DNA of 64,000 bases from Streptomyces sp. NBC_00353 (GTDB lineage: Bacteria > Actinomycetota > Actinomycetes > Streptomycetales > Streptomycetaceae). Positions 9,692 through 19,803 of the stretch are shown here, one piece after another. The position numbers and the translations under genes are program-made. Below the pieces are notes generated by a model. That model was given only the letters and a program-made list of their open reading frames with translations. It was not told the origin of the DNA and ran no database searches. Every line of letters begins with the position of its first letter. Position 1 is the first letter of the stretch. The DNA lies in assembly GCF_036108815.1 (NCBI RefSeq), contig NZ_CP107985.1, positions 1,302,001 through 1,366,000 on the forward strand, read 5' to 3'.

Positions 9692-11680
9692 TCACTTGGA
9701 GGTGATGGTGAAGTTGGCGCCGTTGCGCGCGAGGGTCGTGGAGGTACCGGTGTAGTGCGTGTGCAGCGTGTGCTTGCCCGTGCGGAGCGTCGGCAGGGTC
9801 ACGACGACCTTGCCGCTCGCGAGGGTGCCGGTCGCGAGGACCTTGGTGCCCTCCATGATCTGCACCTTGCCGGTGGGGACGAAGCCCGTTGCCTTGACCG
9901 TGGCGGTCACCTTGGCGTGGGCGGTGTGGCTCACCGTGGTCGGGTGGCTGGTGATGACGGTCGGGGTGGCCTTGGCCACCGTCAGCTTGACGGTCGTCGA
10001 GGACGCGCTCAGCGTGCTGCTGCCGGCGTAGGCCACCGACAGGTTGTGTGTGGTGGCCGAGAGGCGGTTGGACAGCGCGACGGAAACCTTGCCGCCGCTC
10101 AGGGTGCCGGTGCCGAGGACCTTCGTGCCCTCCAGAACCGTGACCTTGCCGGTCGCGGTGACGGCGTGGGTGTCGGTGACGCTCACGCTGACCTTCGGCG
10201 TGGTGCCGTAGGCGACCTTCGCGGCGGTGGCCGCGGTGTGGCTGGCGTACTTGACCGGAGTGGTCACCGTGGCCGGGATACCGCCGCCGACCAGGTTGTT
10301 CGCGGTGACCGTGGCGGTGTACTTCGCGGCCTTGAGGCCGGTGAACACGAACGACTTGGTGGTGGCGGGGAAGTCCTTGTTCTGGACGGGCAGGCCGTTG
10401 GCGTCGGTCAGCACCACGTGGTAGTCGGTGACCGGCAGGCCGGTCGCCGCGGGGGCGGTCCAGGAGACATTGAGGCTTCCGCTGCCCGTGACGGCCTTGG
10501 TCGCCGGGGTGCCCGGGAGGGCGGTGGGAAGGGTGGAGTCCTCCAGGCCGCCGAACTTGGCGTGCTTGGCGGGGTTGATGGACCCGTTGTACGGCTCGTT
10601 CACGAAACCGAACTTGGCGATGACACCTTCGGCGGTGTCCGCGGCCAGGGCGGCCTCGTGGGTGCCGTTGGTGACGAAGACGTCGAACAGCGACTTGTCG
10701 AAGAAGACGCTGGTGGGGTCGATCGCCCTGCTGGGGACGACGTTGTAGACATCGCGGCCGAAGGTCGCGTCGTTGTAGAAGTCGGTGGCGGGGGTGAGCT
10801 TGCCGTCCGTCTTCACGGCGACCGGGGAGCTGAAGGTCTGGTTGCCGGGGAGCCGGAGGCTGGCCAGGAAGGCGCCGCCCGCGATCGCCTTCTTGCTGTG
10901 ATCGGGAGCGATGCCGTTGTTCTGCGCGATCCAGCTCGCCACGGAGAACGGAACCAGGTCGCCGTCGCTCTTCACGGCGTCGTCGGCCTGGTTCTCCTGG
11001 ACGACGGTGGCGATCTTGTCGACCGCGGCATCGTCGGGGACACCGATGGCGCCCAGGAAGAACTTCCGCGTGCCGGAGCCGCCCTGTGGGATGAAGGGCC
11101 TGACCTGCTGGCCGTTCACTACGGTGAGGACGCCCGAGTAGATGTCGTGCAGCTGGGCGGTCGTCAGGTTCTGCAGGGCGCTGCCCTTGACTGCGACTCC
11201 GACGGCGTCCCGAGCGAACGGGATGTATGTCAGGGCCGTGCCGGAGGCGCTCGGGCCGCCGGAGGAGCGCGCGAAGTCGACCTGGTTCTTGATGCTGGCG
11301 CCGGTGCCGAACGGGACGCCCGCGAGGGAGTCCGTGAGGGCCGTGCGGCCCTTGCCGGAACCGTTGGGGCGCAGGAAGGACGGGCCGCCCTTCCGGGTGG
11401 TGATCTTCGAGTCGACGGCGCCGGTACCGGGCTCGATCGCGTCGTACGAAGCGATGCCGTCGCTGCCGGCCTTCACGGCGGTGTCGGCGTAGCTGGTGCC
11501 GTTGACGGTGTCGCCGGCCAGGGCGTTGAGTACGTCCTGCGTGGTGTCGGAACCGACGCCGACCAGCGTGCGGAAGGTGCCCGCGGGTGTGGGGTCGGCG
11601 GACGCCGGGCTGGCGAGAGCCAGGCCACCGGCCACGGCAGCGGCGGCTACAGCCGTCGCGGTGAGGCGGATTCTACGCAT
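9692..11680 (-). CDS. secreted PstS-like protein with FnIII and Ig-like domains
   Basis: A 662-residue protein. ATG 11680 is chosen over the upstream in-frame start because GGAG precedes it and MRRIRLTATAVAAAAVAGG begins a signal peptide (cleavage ASA near 29). Residues about 30-400 are a PstS-like solute-binding fold: VGVGSDTTQDVL, VDFARSSGG and PQGGSGTRKFF, the last matching the phosphate-binding SGSGT loop. Then comes a fibronectin III domain (about 410-505) and two group-3 bacterial Ig-like repeats (about 510-590 and 595-662), each with an LEGTKVL or MEGTKVL strand. No C-terminal anchor or LPXTG is seen, so it may bind the wall or partners through the Ig domains. Flanked by hairpins, so it may be transcribed on its own. 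Confidence 0.85.
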   Translation of the reverse strand: MRRIRLTATAVAAAAVAGGLALASPASADPTPAGTFRTLVGVGSDTTQDVLNALAGDTVNGTSYADTAVKAGSDGIASYDAIEPGTGAVDSKITTRKGGPSFLRPNGSGKGRTALTDSLAGVPFGTGASIKNQVDFARSSGGPSASGTALTYIPFARDAVGVAVKGSALQNLTTAQLHDIYSGVLTVVNGQQVRPFIPQGGSGTRKFFLGAIGVPDDAAVDKIATVVQENQADDAVKSDGDLVPFSVASWIAQNNGIAPDHSKKAIAGGAFLASLRLPGNQTFSSPVAVKTDGKLTPATDFYNDATFGRDVYNVVPSRAIDPTSVFFDKSLFDVFVTNGTHEAALAADTAEGVIAKFGFVNEPYNGSINPAKHAKFGGLEDSTLPTALPGTPATKAVTGSGSLNVSWTAPAATGLPVTDYHVVLTDANGLPVQNKDFPATTKSFVFTGLKAAKYTATVTANNLVGGGIPATVTTPVKYASHTAATAAKVAYGTTPKVSVSVTDTHAVTATGKVTVLEGTKVLGTGTLSGGKVSVALSNRLSATTHNLSVAYAGSSTLSASSTTVKLTVAKATPTVITSHPTTVSHTAHAKVTATVKATGFVPTGKVQIMEGTKVLATGTLASGKVVVTLPTLRTGKHTLHTHYTGTSTTLARNGANFTITSK

Positions 11681-11746
11681 GGAGTTCTCCTGCTCGGAAC
11701 AGTGATACGTGTGGTGACGCATGGGTTTCTGGCAAGGTGGAGCGCG

Positions 11747-11779
11747 CCGTCCGCCCCGACTGCCTTTCGGGGCGGGCGG
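11747..11779 (-). terminator. hairpin after large binding-protein gene
   Basis: A 13-bp stem with one wobble pair (11747-11759 with 11767-11779) and a 7-base loop, 15 bases after the stop at 11795. It separates the pstC-pstA-pstS block from the Ig-repeat gene. Confidence 0.7.
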
Positions 11780-11794
11780 TGGTCTGTGGGTTCC

Positions 11795-14434
11795 TCAGGG
11801 GCGAGGGCGCAGCCGCCGGGGCAGGGTCAGGCGGGGCAGGACGGTGACGCTGCGGCCGCCCGGGAGGGGCAGCCTCAGTGGCAGCCGAATCCTCGACCCG
11901 CCCGCGAAGGGCGCTCCGATCGCGGCGGCGGCGCCGAGGGCGGCGCCGATCGGTATCGCGTAGCGCAGGGAACTGCTGGGGTCCCCCGGGGTGATGCCGT
12001 TGGCGGTGGTCTCCACCGCCGCGCCGCCTCCGAAGGACGCCGCCGCGCTGGGGGCCGGGCTGCCGGGCTTCCCGGTGCCGCCGGCACCGGAAGCACTCGC
12101 GACGCCGGAGGAACCGGTGCCGGCGGACGTACCGGCGCCGCCGGAGGAACCGGCGCCGCCGCCCGCCGGGTCGTCCGTGGGGTCGCCGGCGGAGGACTGG
12201 CCCTTCCAGTTGGCGATCACGGTCGCGGCCTGGCGTGCCTGGGTCCGCAGCGCCGTGGGCAGGGGTGCGTAGCCCGGAGGCAGATCACCCGGGTCGCTGC
12301 CGGTGGTCTGGCCCGACCCGGCGGCGTAGTTCAGCAGCCGGGCGTAGTCCTTGCGCGCGCCGGCCGTCAGCGCGGCGGGACGCACCGCGCCGTACACCAG
12401 CTGCGCCAGCGGGTAGGCGTCCTTCGCCTTGGCCCCGGCCGGGTCGATGGGGTGCGCGGTGTCGTCGGCCGCACCCGCCGCCGCGGTGGTCAGCGTGGTC
12501 ACGGTGGGCGCGGTGAACTTCCCTGCGACGTTGCGTAGTTTGGCGCTCTGAAGGCTGTAGCGGGCGGCCGACGCGGCGTCCGTGATGCTGATCACGAAGC
12601 GCGAACCGACGATCTGCGGGCCCACGCTCTTGTAGATGGGCGGTACGGCGAGGGCGTCCCAGTAGGACTTCCACAGAGTGTCGGCGCGGCGGGTGCTCAG
12701 CGCGCCGGCGTGCATGTCGTCCACGTAGGGGTGGAAGTCCGTCATGCACTGCTTGCCGGCGACACCGGTCTCTGCCGGGATCAGGCACCACGGATCGCTC
12801 TTGGGGAAGTCGTCACGGGCCAGCTCGAAGGCGAGGCCGGTGGGGTTCACGTCCGCGCTCGTACTGAAGTAGGGGTTGACGTGCATGCCCCACTCGTCAG
12901 GAACGCCGGACAGGAAGTGCCGGGCGTCCTTGTCGGAGGCGATCCACTTCCACACCGTACGAGCGGTGTCCGAATGACCGAGCGTGGTGATCAGATCCGT
13001 GTCTGTGGCTGGTGTCTCGGCGACGGAGAGGTGGGCGAACTCCGGGTTGAGCGAGAGGAATTCGGGGTCGGTGACCAGGCCGGCGGGGTTGCTCACGGCC
13101 CACTGGTAGCCTTTGGCGGCCTCCGGTGTGGACGTACCGCCCGAGGATCTGGTCACGACCGAGCCCCATACGGAGCCGCGGTACGACTCGGTGAGCAGCT
13201 TGGCGACCAGCCGGGGGGTCAGGCTGATGGACTGCACCTTGGTGCCCGAGATTTTCTGCGTGGACTCCGGGGCACCCGCTTTGGCCCTGCGCTCGATGGT
13301 GAAGCCGATGACGGCGCCGGACAGCGCGACGGGTGCGTAGGCGGTCAGACCGTCCGGTGCGGTGGTGCCGGGGTCGTCGCCGAGCGCACGGGTGGTGAAG
13401 GCGAGTCCGGTTTCGCCGTCCCGGGAGAGCCGGGCTCGGGCGTCGGGTTCACCCATCTCGGTGTAACCGTAGACCGTGCCGGTGGGGCACAGCGCGGCCT
13501 GCCAGCTCGTCATGGCGTCGGCGGCCAGCTCGCTGCCGGTGGTGGCCCGTTCGTCCGCGCCCAGGGCGCAGTTCGAGGCGACCGAGTTGAAGCCCAGCTT
13601 GATCGCGACCCGGTTCTTCCAGTTGGTGGAGGACACCGGGGAGCCGGCGTTGACCTGTGTCCTGTCCGCGTATGGCTGGCCGTCGAGGTCGAGGTGCCCC
13701 TGCGGGACGATCACCAGCCAGCAGGAGCGGGGGGTGGTGACGCCGGCTTTGGCGACCGGGACGCCACAGCCGAGGTGCGGGGCCTCGTTGGCGGTCTGCA
13801 CCTCGAAGAACTCCTGGCCGGTGCCGTCGGAGCTGGTGCGGGCGAAGTCGACCTCGTTGGTGGTGTTGTAGTTGAACAACGGGTTGTTCTGGGTGTTCTT
13901 GGTGATCACCGTGCCGTCGACGGACTTGAACGGCACCTCACCCTGGCCGAAGGCGCCGCCCGCTCCGTAGCTGTCGTCCTGGCCGTAGTTCGACGGGTCG
14001 GCGCTATAGGTGACGGACCTGGTGTCGTCGTAGGCGTTGCCGGGCCAGCCGCCGCGGTTGGTGGTGGGCGACGCACCGTACTGGCACTGGGTGCGCGACG
14101 GGCCGGGGTTGCCCTTGACGGTCCCGTCGTCATCACCCCAGCACTGCATGATCTGGACGAAGTCGGTGTTGAACAGGGCGCCGGCGAACGCGGTGGACCT
14201 CCCGCCGGTCCAGCTCACGGAGACAGCCTGGTTGGTGAGATGCGTGGTCTGGCTGACCGTGAACCTCATGTCCTTGAACTCGCCGCGCCCGGACACGGTC
14301 ACGGTGGAGTCCGCCACGGCGGCGGCCGGCTGGGCGGCGTGAGCCGCGACGGCACCGAGCAGGGCGCCGATCACCGCCCCCGCACCCAGGCGCAGGGTGA
14401 TTCGGCGCAGACGGTTCGTGGCTGAGGTCTTCAC
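11795..14434 (-). CDS. large secreted/tethered binding protein of the pst locus
   Basis: An 879-residue protein starting at GTG 14434, which overlaps the stop of the upstream pstS by four bases; the longer frame upstream only shadows pstS. A signal-like N-terminus (about residues 8-40) is followed by a long extracellular region. Fragments such as NEVDFARTSSDGTG and FVISITDAASAARYSL recall PstS-type binding proteins, but much of it is unrecognised. Cys-rich pairs (QCW, GCGV, CWL) suggest disulfides. Residues about 760-830 are Gly/Ser/Ala-rich, then a hydrophobic helix (AIPIGAALGAAAAIGA) and an Arg/Pro tail anchor it. Inferred role: surface phosphate or ligand capture for the neighbouring permease. 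Confidence 0.75.
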   Translation of the reverse strand: MKTSATNRLRRITLRLGAGAVIGALLGAVAAHAAQPAAAVADSTVTVSGRGEFKDMRFTVSQTTHLTNQAVSVSWTGGRSTAFAGALFNTDFVQIMQCWGDDDGTVKGNPGPSRTQCQYGASPTTNRGGWPGNAYDDTRSVTYSADPSNYGQDDSYGAGGAFGQGEVPFKSVDGTVITKNTQNNPLFNYNTTNEVDFARTSSDGTGQEFFEVQTANEAPHLGCGVPVAKAGVTTPRSCWLVIVPQGHLDLDGQPYADRTQVNAGSPVSSTNWKNRVAIKLGFNSVASNCALGADERATTGSELAADAMTSWQAALCPTGTVYGYTEMGEPDARARLSRDGETGLAFTTRALGDDPGTTAPDGLTAYAPVALSGAVIGFTIERRAKAGAPESTQKISGTKVQSISLTPRLVAKLLTESYRGSVWGSVVTRSSGGTSTPEAAKGYQWAVSNPAGLVTDPEFLSLNPEFAHLSVAETPATDTDLITTLGHSDTARTVWKWIASDKDARHFLSGVPDEWGMHVNPYFSTSADVNPTGLAFELARDDFPKSDPWCLIPAETGVAGKQCMTDFHPYVDDMHAGALSTRRADTLWKSYWDALAVPPIYKSVGPQIVGSRFVISITDAASAARYSLQSAKLRNVAGKFTAPTVTTLTTAAAGAADDTAHPIDPAGAKAKDAYPLAQLVYGAVRPAALTAGARKDYARLLNYAAGSGQTTGSDPGDLPPGYAPLPTALRTQARQAATVIANWKGQSSAGDPTDDPAGGGAGSSGGAGTSAGTGSSGVASASGAGGTGKPGSPAPSAAASFGGGAAVETTANGITPGDPSSSLRYAIPIGAALGAAAAIGAPFAGGSRIRLPLRLPLPGGRSVTVLPRLTLPRRLRPRP

Positions 14435-16128
14435 GAGGCCGAGTCCTTCCGGGAGGCGAGTGCCCGGGACACGGCGGAAGGAAGCAGCACCAGGCCCAGC
14501 AGCACGATCGCGGTCAGCAGCATCAAGGTCTGTGCGCCGCCCCAGCCGCCACGGCCGGCCACGGTGACCGGCTCGGCGAGGTTCACGGAGCCGGCCGCGC
14601 CGCCCGACGCGACATCGCCTCCGGCACCGCCGGTGGCGCCGCCCGCGGAGGTCAGTGCCTGACCGGTGTCCGGGTCGACGGACGGGCCTCCTCCCGCACT
14701 GCCGGCTGCCGCGCCGCCGGTGGCACCGGCCGAGCCCCCGGACGTGCCGGTGCCTCCACTGCCTCCGGTGCCGCCGGTGCCGCCGGTGCCTCCGGTGGCG
14801 GACGCGCCACCGCTGCCCGAGCCGCCCTTCGCGCCGCCGCTGCCGGTGGTGCAGGCCGTTGCGCCCTTCTTGTCGCACGCACTGGGGTACGGAGCGGTCT
14901 GGGCGAGGTGGTTGCTGCCGTCGGCGCTGAAGGTGGGGTTGTTGCAGCCCTTGATGTTGATGTTCTGGGTCTTGACGCCGGGAACCCTGCGGATCTGCTC
15001 GAACCCGGCCTTGACCAGGTTGATGGGCAGCGGTGAGTAACCGAGTTTGTCGGCCTGCTGCTGCCCCTGGCACATGAAGTAGTAGGAGAAGGCACCGAGC
15101 GTCTTGCCCTTGGCCTCGGTGAAGGTGCCCTGGGCCTTCAGCGGGAGGACCATGTAGGAGTAGCTGGACAGCGGGTAGTTGCGTCTGTCGCTGTCGTTGT
15201 AGACCCCTTCGAGCTTCTGTGTGAGGTAGTCCGGCGAACTCTTGTTGGTGTTGATCCGCGCCTTGAGGAGCGAGACCGCGACATTCTGCGCGGTCGGCTC
15301 GGTGTAGTAGCCGGAGTGGTTGAGCACCTTGGCGACCGGGAAGTGCGCGTTCAGCGCGTACGAGTAGTTGACGTAGCCGATCGAGCCCTCGCCGTACCCC
15401 TGTGCCACATAGCCCGCGACACCGAGGTCACCGGACTGGGCGATCATGCCGGGCACGGTCGGGAAGTACGACGTCTGGCCGCAGGCCCCGGAGCGGCCCA
15501 CCTTCCCGCAGTACGTGCTCCACAGCGAGGAGTGCTGGTTGGCCATCCATTGCGTGAACTGCGCGGTGGAACCGGACCCGTCGGACCGTACGACAGGGAC
15601 GATGATGCGGTGCGGCAGCTTCATGCCGGGGTTGTCCGCGGCGATGACCGGGTCGTCCCAGTAGGAGATGGCCCGGGTATAGATCTTGGTGACCACATCG
15701 CCCGACAGCCGCAGGTTGGTGACCTTCTTCCCGCCGATGGTCAGGTGGTACATGAACACCGTGCCGCCGGCCACGATCGGCATGTACGCGTACGTACCGG
15801 GGGCCGGGTTCTCGGCCGCGGAGCCGTCGGTGGGATGGGTCTGGAACGGGATGTCGGAGACCGCGAAGTCCACGGTTCCGTTGAGGAACTGACGGCGGCC
15901 GTCGGAGGATCCGGTACCGGAGTAACTGATCCGCATGCCGTACTGGTTGACGTCGCGGCGCCACTCGTCGACGGCGTTCTCGGCCCAGGTGGAGCCGGCC
16001 CCGGCGATCGGGGTGTAGTTGTCCGGCGCGGCGCCGGCCTGTGTCACCGGGCCGAGCAGGATCGAGGCGAGCACGCCGAACACCATGGTCAGGGTGAGCC
16101 AGGCGCGGGGTGCGAAATGGCTGGGCAT
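14431..16128 (-). CDS. pstS: membrane-tethered phosphate-binding protein PstS
   Basis: A 565-residue protein. The signal sequence (residues 8-33) is followed by the PstS fold: GAGSTWAENAVDEW, YSGTGSSDGRRQF, VDFAVSDIPF and VVRSDGSGSTAQF, which carry the phosphate-binding Ser/Thr/Asp residues. After about residue 410 comes a Gly/Ala/Thr-rich linker of about 100 residues, a C-terminal helix (TLMLLTAIVLLGLVLLP) and a short basic tail. Classical PstS is a lipoprotein; this one has no lipobox and is instead held by the C-terminal helix. Its ATG overlaps the pstA stop by one base, so the two are coupled. Confidence 0.9.
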   Translation of the reverse strand: MPSHFAPRAWLTLTMVFGVLASILLGPVTQAGAAPDNYTPIAGAGSTWAENAVDEWRRDVNQYGMRISYSGTGSSDGRRQFLNGTVDFAVSDIPFQTHPTDGSAAENPAPGTYAYMPIVAGGTVFMYHLTIGGKKVTNLRLSGDVVTKIYTRAISYWDDPVIAADNPGMKLPHRIIVPVVRSDGSGSTAQFTQWMANQHSSLWSTYCGKVGRSGACGQTSYFPTVPGMIAQSGDLGVAGYVAQGYGEGSIGYVNYSYALNAHFPVAKVLNHSGYYTEPTAQNVAVSLLKARINTNKSSPDYLTQKLEGVYNDSDRRNYPLSSYSYMVLPLKAQGTFTEAKGKTLGAFSYYFMCQGQQQADKLGYSPLPINLVKAGFEQIRRVPGVKTQNINIKGCNNPTFSADGSNHLAQTAPYPSACDKKGATACTTGSGGAKGGSGSGGASATGGTGGTGGTGGSGGTGTSGGSAGATGGAAAGSAGGGPSVDPDTGQALTSAGGATGGAGGDVASGGAAGSVNLAEPVTVAGRGGWGGAQTLMLLTAIVLLGLVLLPSAVSRALASRKDSAS

Positions 16129-17372
16129 CAGTCGTTCACTCCGGATACGGACGCGGGGGCGGCGGGGTCCCCGCCGGGAAGGATCGGGGCGGGGCCGTGC
16201 AGGTCCTCGAAACGCCGGGTGTCACGGCGTGAGGCACGGGCGGTACGCCGTGCCTGCCGCTTGTTCTGCTGACCGGGGCCGCGGCCACCGAGGACGCGGG
16301 CCACCGCGAAGAGCACCAGGACGAGCGCCATCAGCACGGCAGCGGCGCCGAACCCTCGGGCGATCATCGTGGGCTCGGGCGACTTGATGAAGGAGAAGAC
16401 CGCGAGCGGCAGCGACACCATCGGGCCGGAGGTCGGGTCGGCGTTCAGGGCAGCGGTGAAGCCCGCGGTGAGCAGGACCGGTGAGGTCTCGCCGATGCCG
16501 CGCGCGGTGCCCAGGATCACCGCGGTGGCCAGGCCGGAACGTGCGGTCGGCAGGATGACGTGCCATACGGTCCGCATCCGCGGTGCGCCCAGCGCCTCGG
16601 CGGCCTCGGTGAGGTTACCGGGGACGAGTCGCAGGACGACGTCCGCCGCCCGGATGACGATCGGCAGCATCATCACACTGATCGCGAACCCGGCCGCGAG
16701 ACCGGACTTCTGGAGTCCGAGGCCGAGGATCCAGATCGCGTACACCATCAGGCCGGCGACGATGGACGGCAGCGCCGTCATGGCCTCGACGATGGTGCGT
16801 ACGAAGCGGGCGAAGCGGCCGGTGATCTGGTTGAGGTAGACCGCGCAGGCCAGCCCCAGCGGGACGGTGATGGCGAGCGCGATGCTGATCATGATGAGTG
16901 TGCCGAGCATCGCGTGGGCGATTCCGCCCTTGGACAGCGGGTCCAGAGGTCCAGCCGCCTGCATGTCCTCGGTGAAGAAGTTCAGGTGGGGCAGCGCGTC
17001 GCGGCCTCGGTAGAGGGTGAAGCCGACCACCAGGACGAGCGCGAGGAACATCAGGCCGGCCGCCGACCACAGGACCACGGTCATCAGCCGGTCGCGGACG
17101 GCAGGGCCGTCCTCCTCCAGTCCGGTCAGCACCGCGTAGATGCCGAGGAACACCAGGTAGGCGACGACGGCGAAGCCCAGCGCCCCGGACAGGGGCGCGA
17201 GTTCACCGAACAGCAGCACCGCGACGCAGAGGCCCGCGGCCGCGGCACCGCACAGCGCGAGCACGCCGTTGCGGGTGACGCCGCCGATGCGGCGGGGCCG
17301 GTCTTCGACGGCCGGCGCAGGCTCGGACGCGGTCGCCTCGACGGCCGTTGGGGTGTTTTCAAGGACGGTCAT
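16128..17372 (-). CDS. pstA: phosphate ABC transporter permease PstA
   Basis: A 414-residue permease. The EAA loop signature is EALGAPRMRTVWHVILPTA followed by GLATAVILGTARGIGETSPV, typical of PstA. Two extra N-terminal helices (about residues 38-80) and a longer basic cytoplasmic C-tail make it longer than the usual ~300 residues. It forms the channel with PstC. One base separates it from pstC. Confidence 0.92.
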   Translation of the reverse strand: MTVLENTPTAVEATASEPAPAVEDRPRRIGGVTRNGVLALCGAAAAGLCVAVLLFGELAPLSGALGFAVVAYLVFLGIYAVLTGLEEDGPAVRDRLMTVVLWSAAGLMFLALVLVVGFTLYRGRDALPHLNFFTEDMQAAGPLDPLSKGGIAHAMLGTLIMISIALAITVPLGLACAVYLNQITGRFARFVRTIVEAMTALPSIVAGLMVYAIWILGLGLQKSGLAAGFAISVMMLPIVIRAADVVLRLVPGNLTEAAEALGAPRMRTVWHVILPTARSGLATAVILGTARGIGETSPVLLTAGFTAALNADPTSGPMVSLPLAVFSFIKSPEPTMIARGFGAAAVLMALVLVLFAVARVLGGRGPGQQNKRQARRTARASRRDTRRFEDLHGPAPILPGGDPAAPASVSGVND

Positions 17373-17373
17373 G

Positions 17374-18399
17374 TCAGCCCTCGCTCTGCGCGCCGGAACG
17401 GGACCGGGCCACGATCGAAGAGGCGGTGAAATTGACCGCCAGGGTGAGCAGGAAGAGCGCCAGGCCCGCCGCCATCAGCGCCGACATACCGAAGTCGGAA
17501 GCGTCCCCGTAGTGCAGGGCGATCAGCGAGGAAACCGAGTTGGCTCCGGTCTGCAGGATGTGCGGCTGGATGGTGAAGACCGGGGAGATGATCAGGTAGA
17601 CCGCGATGGTCTCGCCGAGCGCCCGGCCGAGCCCCAGCATGGTGCCGCCGATGATTCCGCCCTTGCCGTAGGGGATGACGACCGTACGGATCACTCCCCA
17701 GCGGGTGGACCCGAGCGCGTACGCCCCTTCCCGCTCCCCCGAAGGGGCCTGCGAGAACACCTCGCGCATCACCGAGCACATGATCGGCGCGACCATCAGC
17801 GCGACCACGATGCCCGCGATGAACGAGGAGGCCGTGTAGACGCTCGTGGAGGCCAGCGGCTGGTCCGCCTCCACGCCGTCCACCCGCAGGAAGGGGACCC
17901 AGCCGAACCAGGTGGACAGCCAGCGCGCCAGGCCGATCACGTGCTGCTGGAAGAAGAACAGGCCCCAGAGCCCGTAGACCACCGACGGCACCGCGGCCAT
18001 CAGGTCGACCATCGCGATCAGGGTCCTGCGGACCTTGAGCGGCGCCACGTCGGAGATGAACAGCGCGGTGCCCAGCGCCAGCGGTACCGCCACCACGACC
18101 GCCACGGCGGCGATCAGCAGCGTGCCGGTGAGTACGGCGGCGATACCGAACTTATGGACGTCCGGCTGCCATTGAGCCGTCGTCAAGAAAGAGAGGCCGG
18201 TGGCGCGCAGCGCCTGCGCCGCCCTCACCAGAAGGAACAGTCCGACCGCCGCCATGATCGCGAGCACCACGACGCCCGCCGCGGTCAACTGCCAGCGGAA
18301 GACGCGGTCTCCGAGCCCTCGGGCAGCATCCAGCCGCCGCGGGGCATCGTCGTCCGACGGTCTGCCAGATATGTCCGACCCCGCTTCTGCGGTAGCCAT
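17374..18399 (-). CDS. pstC: phosphate ABC transporter permease PstC
   Basis: A 341-residue permease with about six helices. The EAA loop reads AYALGSTRWGVIRTVVIPYG then GGTMLGLGRALGETIAVYL, diagnostic of PstC. ATG 18399 follows a GGGGG-rich ribosome binding site. It is the first gene of the locus. I searched the upstream 150 bases for the GTTCACC repeats of Streptomyces PHO boxes and saw none, so PhoP control is not evident from sequence. Confidence 0.92.
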   Translation of the reverse strand: MATAEAGSDISGRPSDDDAPRRLDAARGLGDRVFRWQLTAAGVVVLAIMAAVGLFLLVRAAQALRATGLSFLTTAQWQPDVHKFGIAAVLTGTLLIAAVAVVVAVPLALGTALFISDVAPLKVRRTLIAMVDLMAAVPSVVYGLWGLFFFQQHVIGLARWLSTWFGWVPFLRVDGVEADQPLASTSVYTASSFIAGIVVALMVAPIMCSVMREVFSQAPSGEREGAYALGSTRWGVIRTVVIPYGKGGIIGGTMLGLGRALGETIAVYLIISPVFTIQPHILQTGANSVSSLIALHYGDASDFGMSALMAAGLALFLLTLAVNFTASSIVARSRSGAQSEG

Positions 18400-19248
18400 C
18401 TTCGACCCCCAACCTGGGTGCCACACACCGCGCGTGGCGAAAAAGGCGCATGGCCGCGACCAAACGGGCATCGCGCTTGAGCCAGATTGAATGGCTTGAT
18501 CATGTCGCCGCCCGCCCACAAATGTGATCAGAATGCGAACATCAGATGGTCATATGGTGCAGGGGGATCATGTGATGGATAGGTCGAATTGCCCCAAGTC
18601 GACCGCAATGCAATGGATGTTGAGCCGTTTCGCCTCCACGAGCTCCACACAGAGTCATGGTGAAGCAAGAGGTTCAACGGCGCTGTTCGCGGGATGCGCT
18701 CGGCCAGACAAATGGCTCGACTTCGCTGCTCAGGACCCCACGGGCACTGTGCTGGCCGAGCACCGGAAGCTTGACGCCGGCAGTTCCGACCCGCTGTCCG
18801 ACTCCGCCGAATCCCTGGCCCCGCCCGGAGGGTTTCATCCCGCAGGCTTCCGCCCGCGGCATACAAGTCGTCGCGCGTTTCCGGCGGGGCGAGCGCGGCC
18901 ACACAGTTCCTCACGCGTGACCGGGCCGGAAGGCCGGCGAGGAACCGGCAGTCCGATTCGTGTGTTCCCAGTGCGCCGGCCTCGCGTACTTGAGTCAGCC
19001 ACCTCGTCAACTCGGCTCGGAGTTCCGAGGTTTGGTCCGTTTGATACGCGCTCCGCCTTCCCGTCGACGGTGGAGAGGGTCCGGCACACAGTTCACTGCA
19101 CCGTGGCGGACCTGGGGGCGTCCGCCGAGCTTGATCGGGCTGTGTCTGCGCGACTGTCCGTCAGCGGTCCTTGACGGCACCGACGGACGAGCAGTTCACG
19201 AACACGGCAAGGAGGCGGGGGTTCGACTCGCCCGTGGCGCCGATCGGC
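18400..19248. other. long intergenic region upstream of pst locus
   Basis: About 850 bases. The part next to pstC (18480-18660) is less GC-rich and should hold its promoter. The remainder has only unrecognised overlapping frames; it may be debris left from the loss of genes next to the truncated PucR regulator. Confidence 0.4.
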
Positions 19249-19750
19249 TCAGCTGTCTGCTGTCTCCGTGGTGCCGGTCGACTCCGAGGACGGGGGCTTC
19301 GGCGTCTGCCGCACTGCGCGCAGCGCGAGGGAGAGTTCGGTGATGCCGCGGGGATCGGCCAGGGAGCGGCCGGTACGCTCGGCGATGCGGCGCAGGCGCA
19401 TGCGCACTGTGTTGGGGTGAACGTAAAGACGCTTGGCTGCCTCCTCGGCCGATCCGCCGCAGCCGAACCAGACTTCCAACGTGTCCAGCAGCAATTCGCG
19501 ATCGCCGACCGGCAGGGCCTCGATCGGACCGAGGACGTTGGTGGCGACGCGGGCCATGACGTCGGGTGCGCCGGCTGCCGAGACCGCAACCGGGGAGTCG
19601 TCGAAGACGGTCACGGCGCCGCTGTCCGCGTCGCCGCCGCGCATGGCAACCTTGGCGAAGCGCAGGGCGTCCCCCGTGCGGCACAGGTCGTCGTAGGAGG
19701 GGCTCACCCAGAGATCGTGGGCCGTAGCCGCGGTCGACGAAGACCATGGT
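19249..19750 (-). pseudogene. PucR/CdaR-type regulator, C-terminal fragment
   Basis: The minus frame encodes a PucR-type C-terminus: SYDDLCRTGDALRFAKVAM (GGDEF-like linker), LGPIEALPVGDRELLLDTLEVW and the HTH AAKRLYVHPNTVRMRLRRI. The normal N-terminal sensory domain (300 or more residues) is absent and no start is apparent near 19750, so it is a remnant. Confidence 0.75.
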
Positions 19751-19803
19751 TCCGCAGCTGACTGGGGTTCCGGGGGCGGACCCGAGCGTTCCCACTGGTC
19801 AGC

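Noticed and set aside
9515..12538. Long plus-strand open frame (over 1000 codons) opposite the pst genes
   Set aside because: It mirrors the codon pattern of the minus-strand genes, has a Gly/Arg/Val-rich product with no motif, and no ribosome binding site; a GC-bias shadow.
14435..15073. N-terminal extension of the 879-aa pst-locus protein
   Set aside because: The extended frame overlaps pstS completely and gives an Arg/His-rich nonsense sequence; GTG 14434 has a GTGA overlap and signal sequence.
18400..18540. PHO box (GTTCACC repeats) upstream of pstC
   Set aside because: I looked for direct repeats of GTTCACC or GGTGAAC on both strands and found none; PhoP control is not claimed.
19195..19245. 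tRNA-like T-loop (GGGGTTCGACTC) near the PucR fragment
   Set aside because: The flanking bases do not pair as a T-arm and no D-arm, anticodon arm or acceptor stem can be found; likely coincidence.
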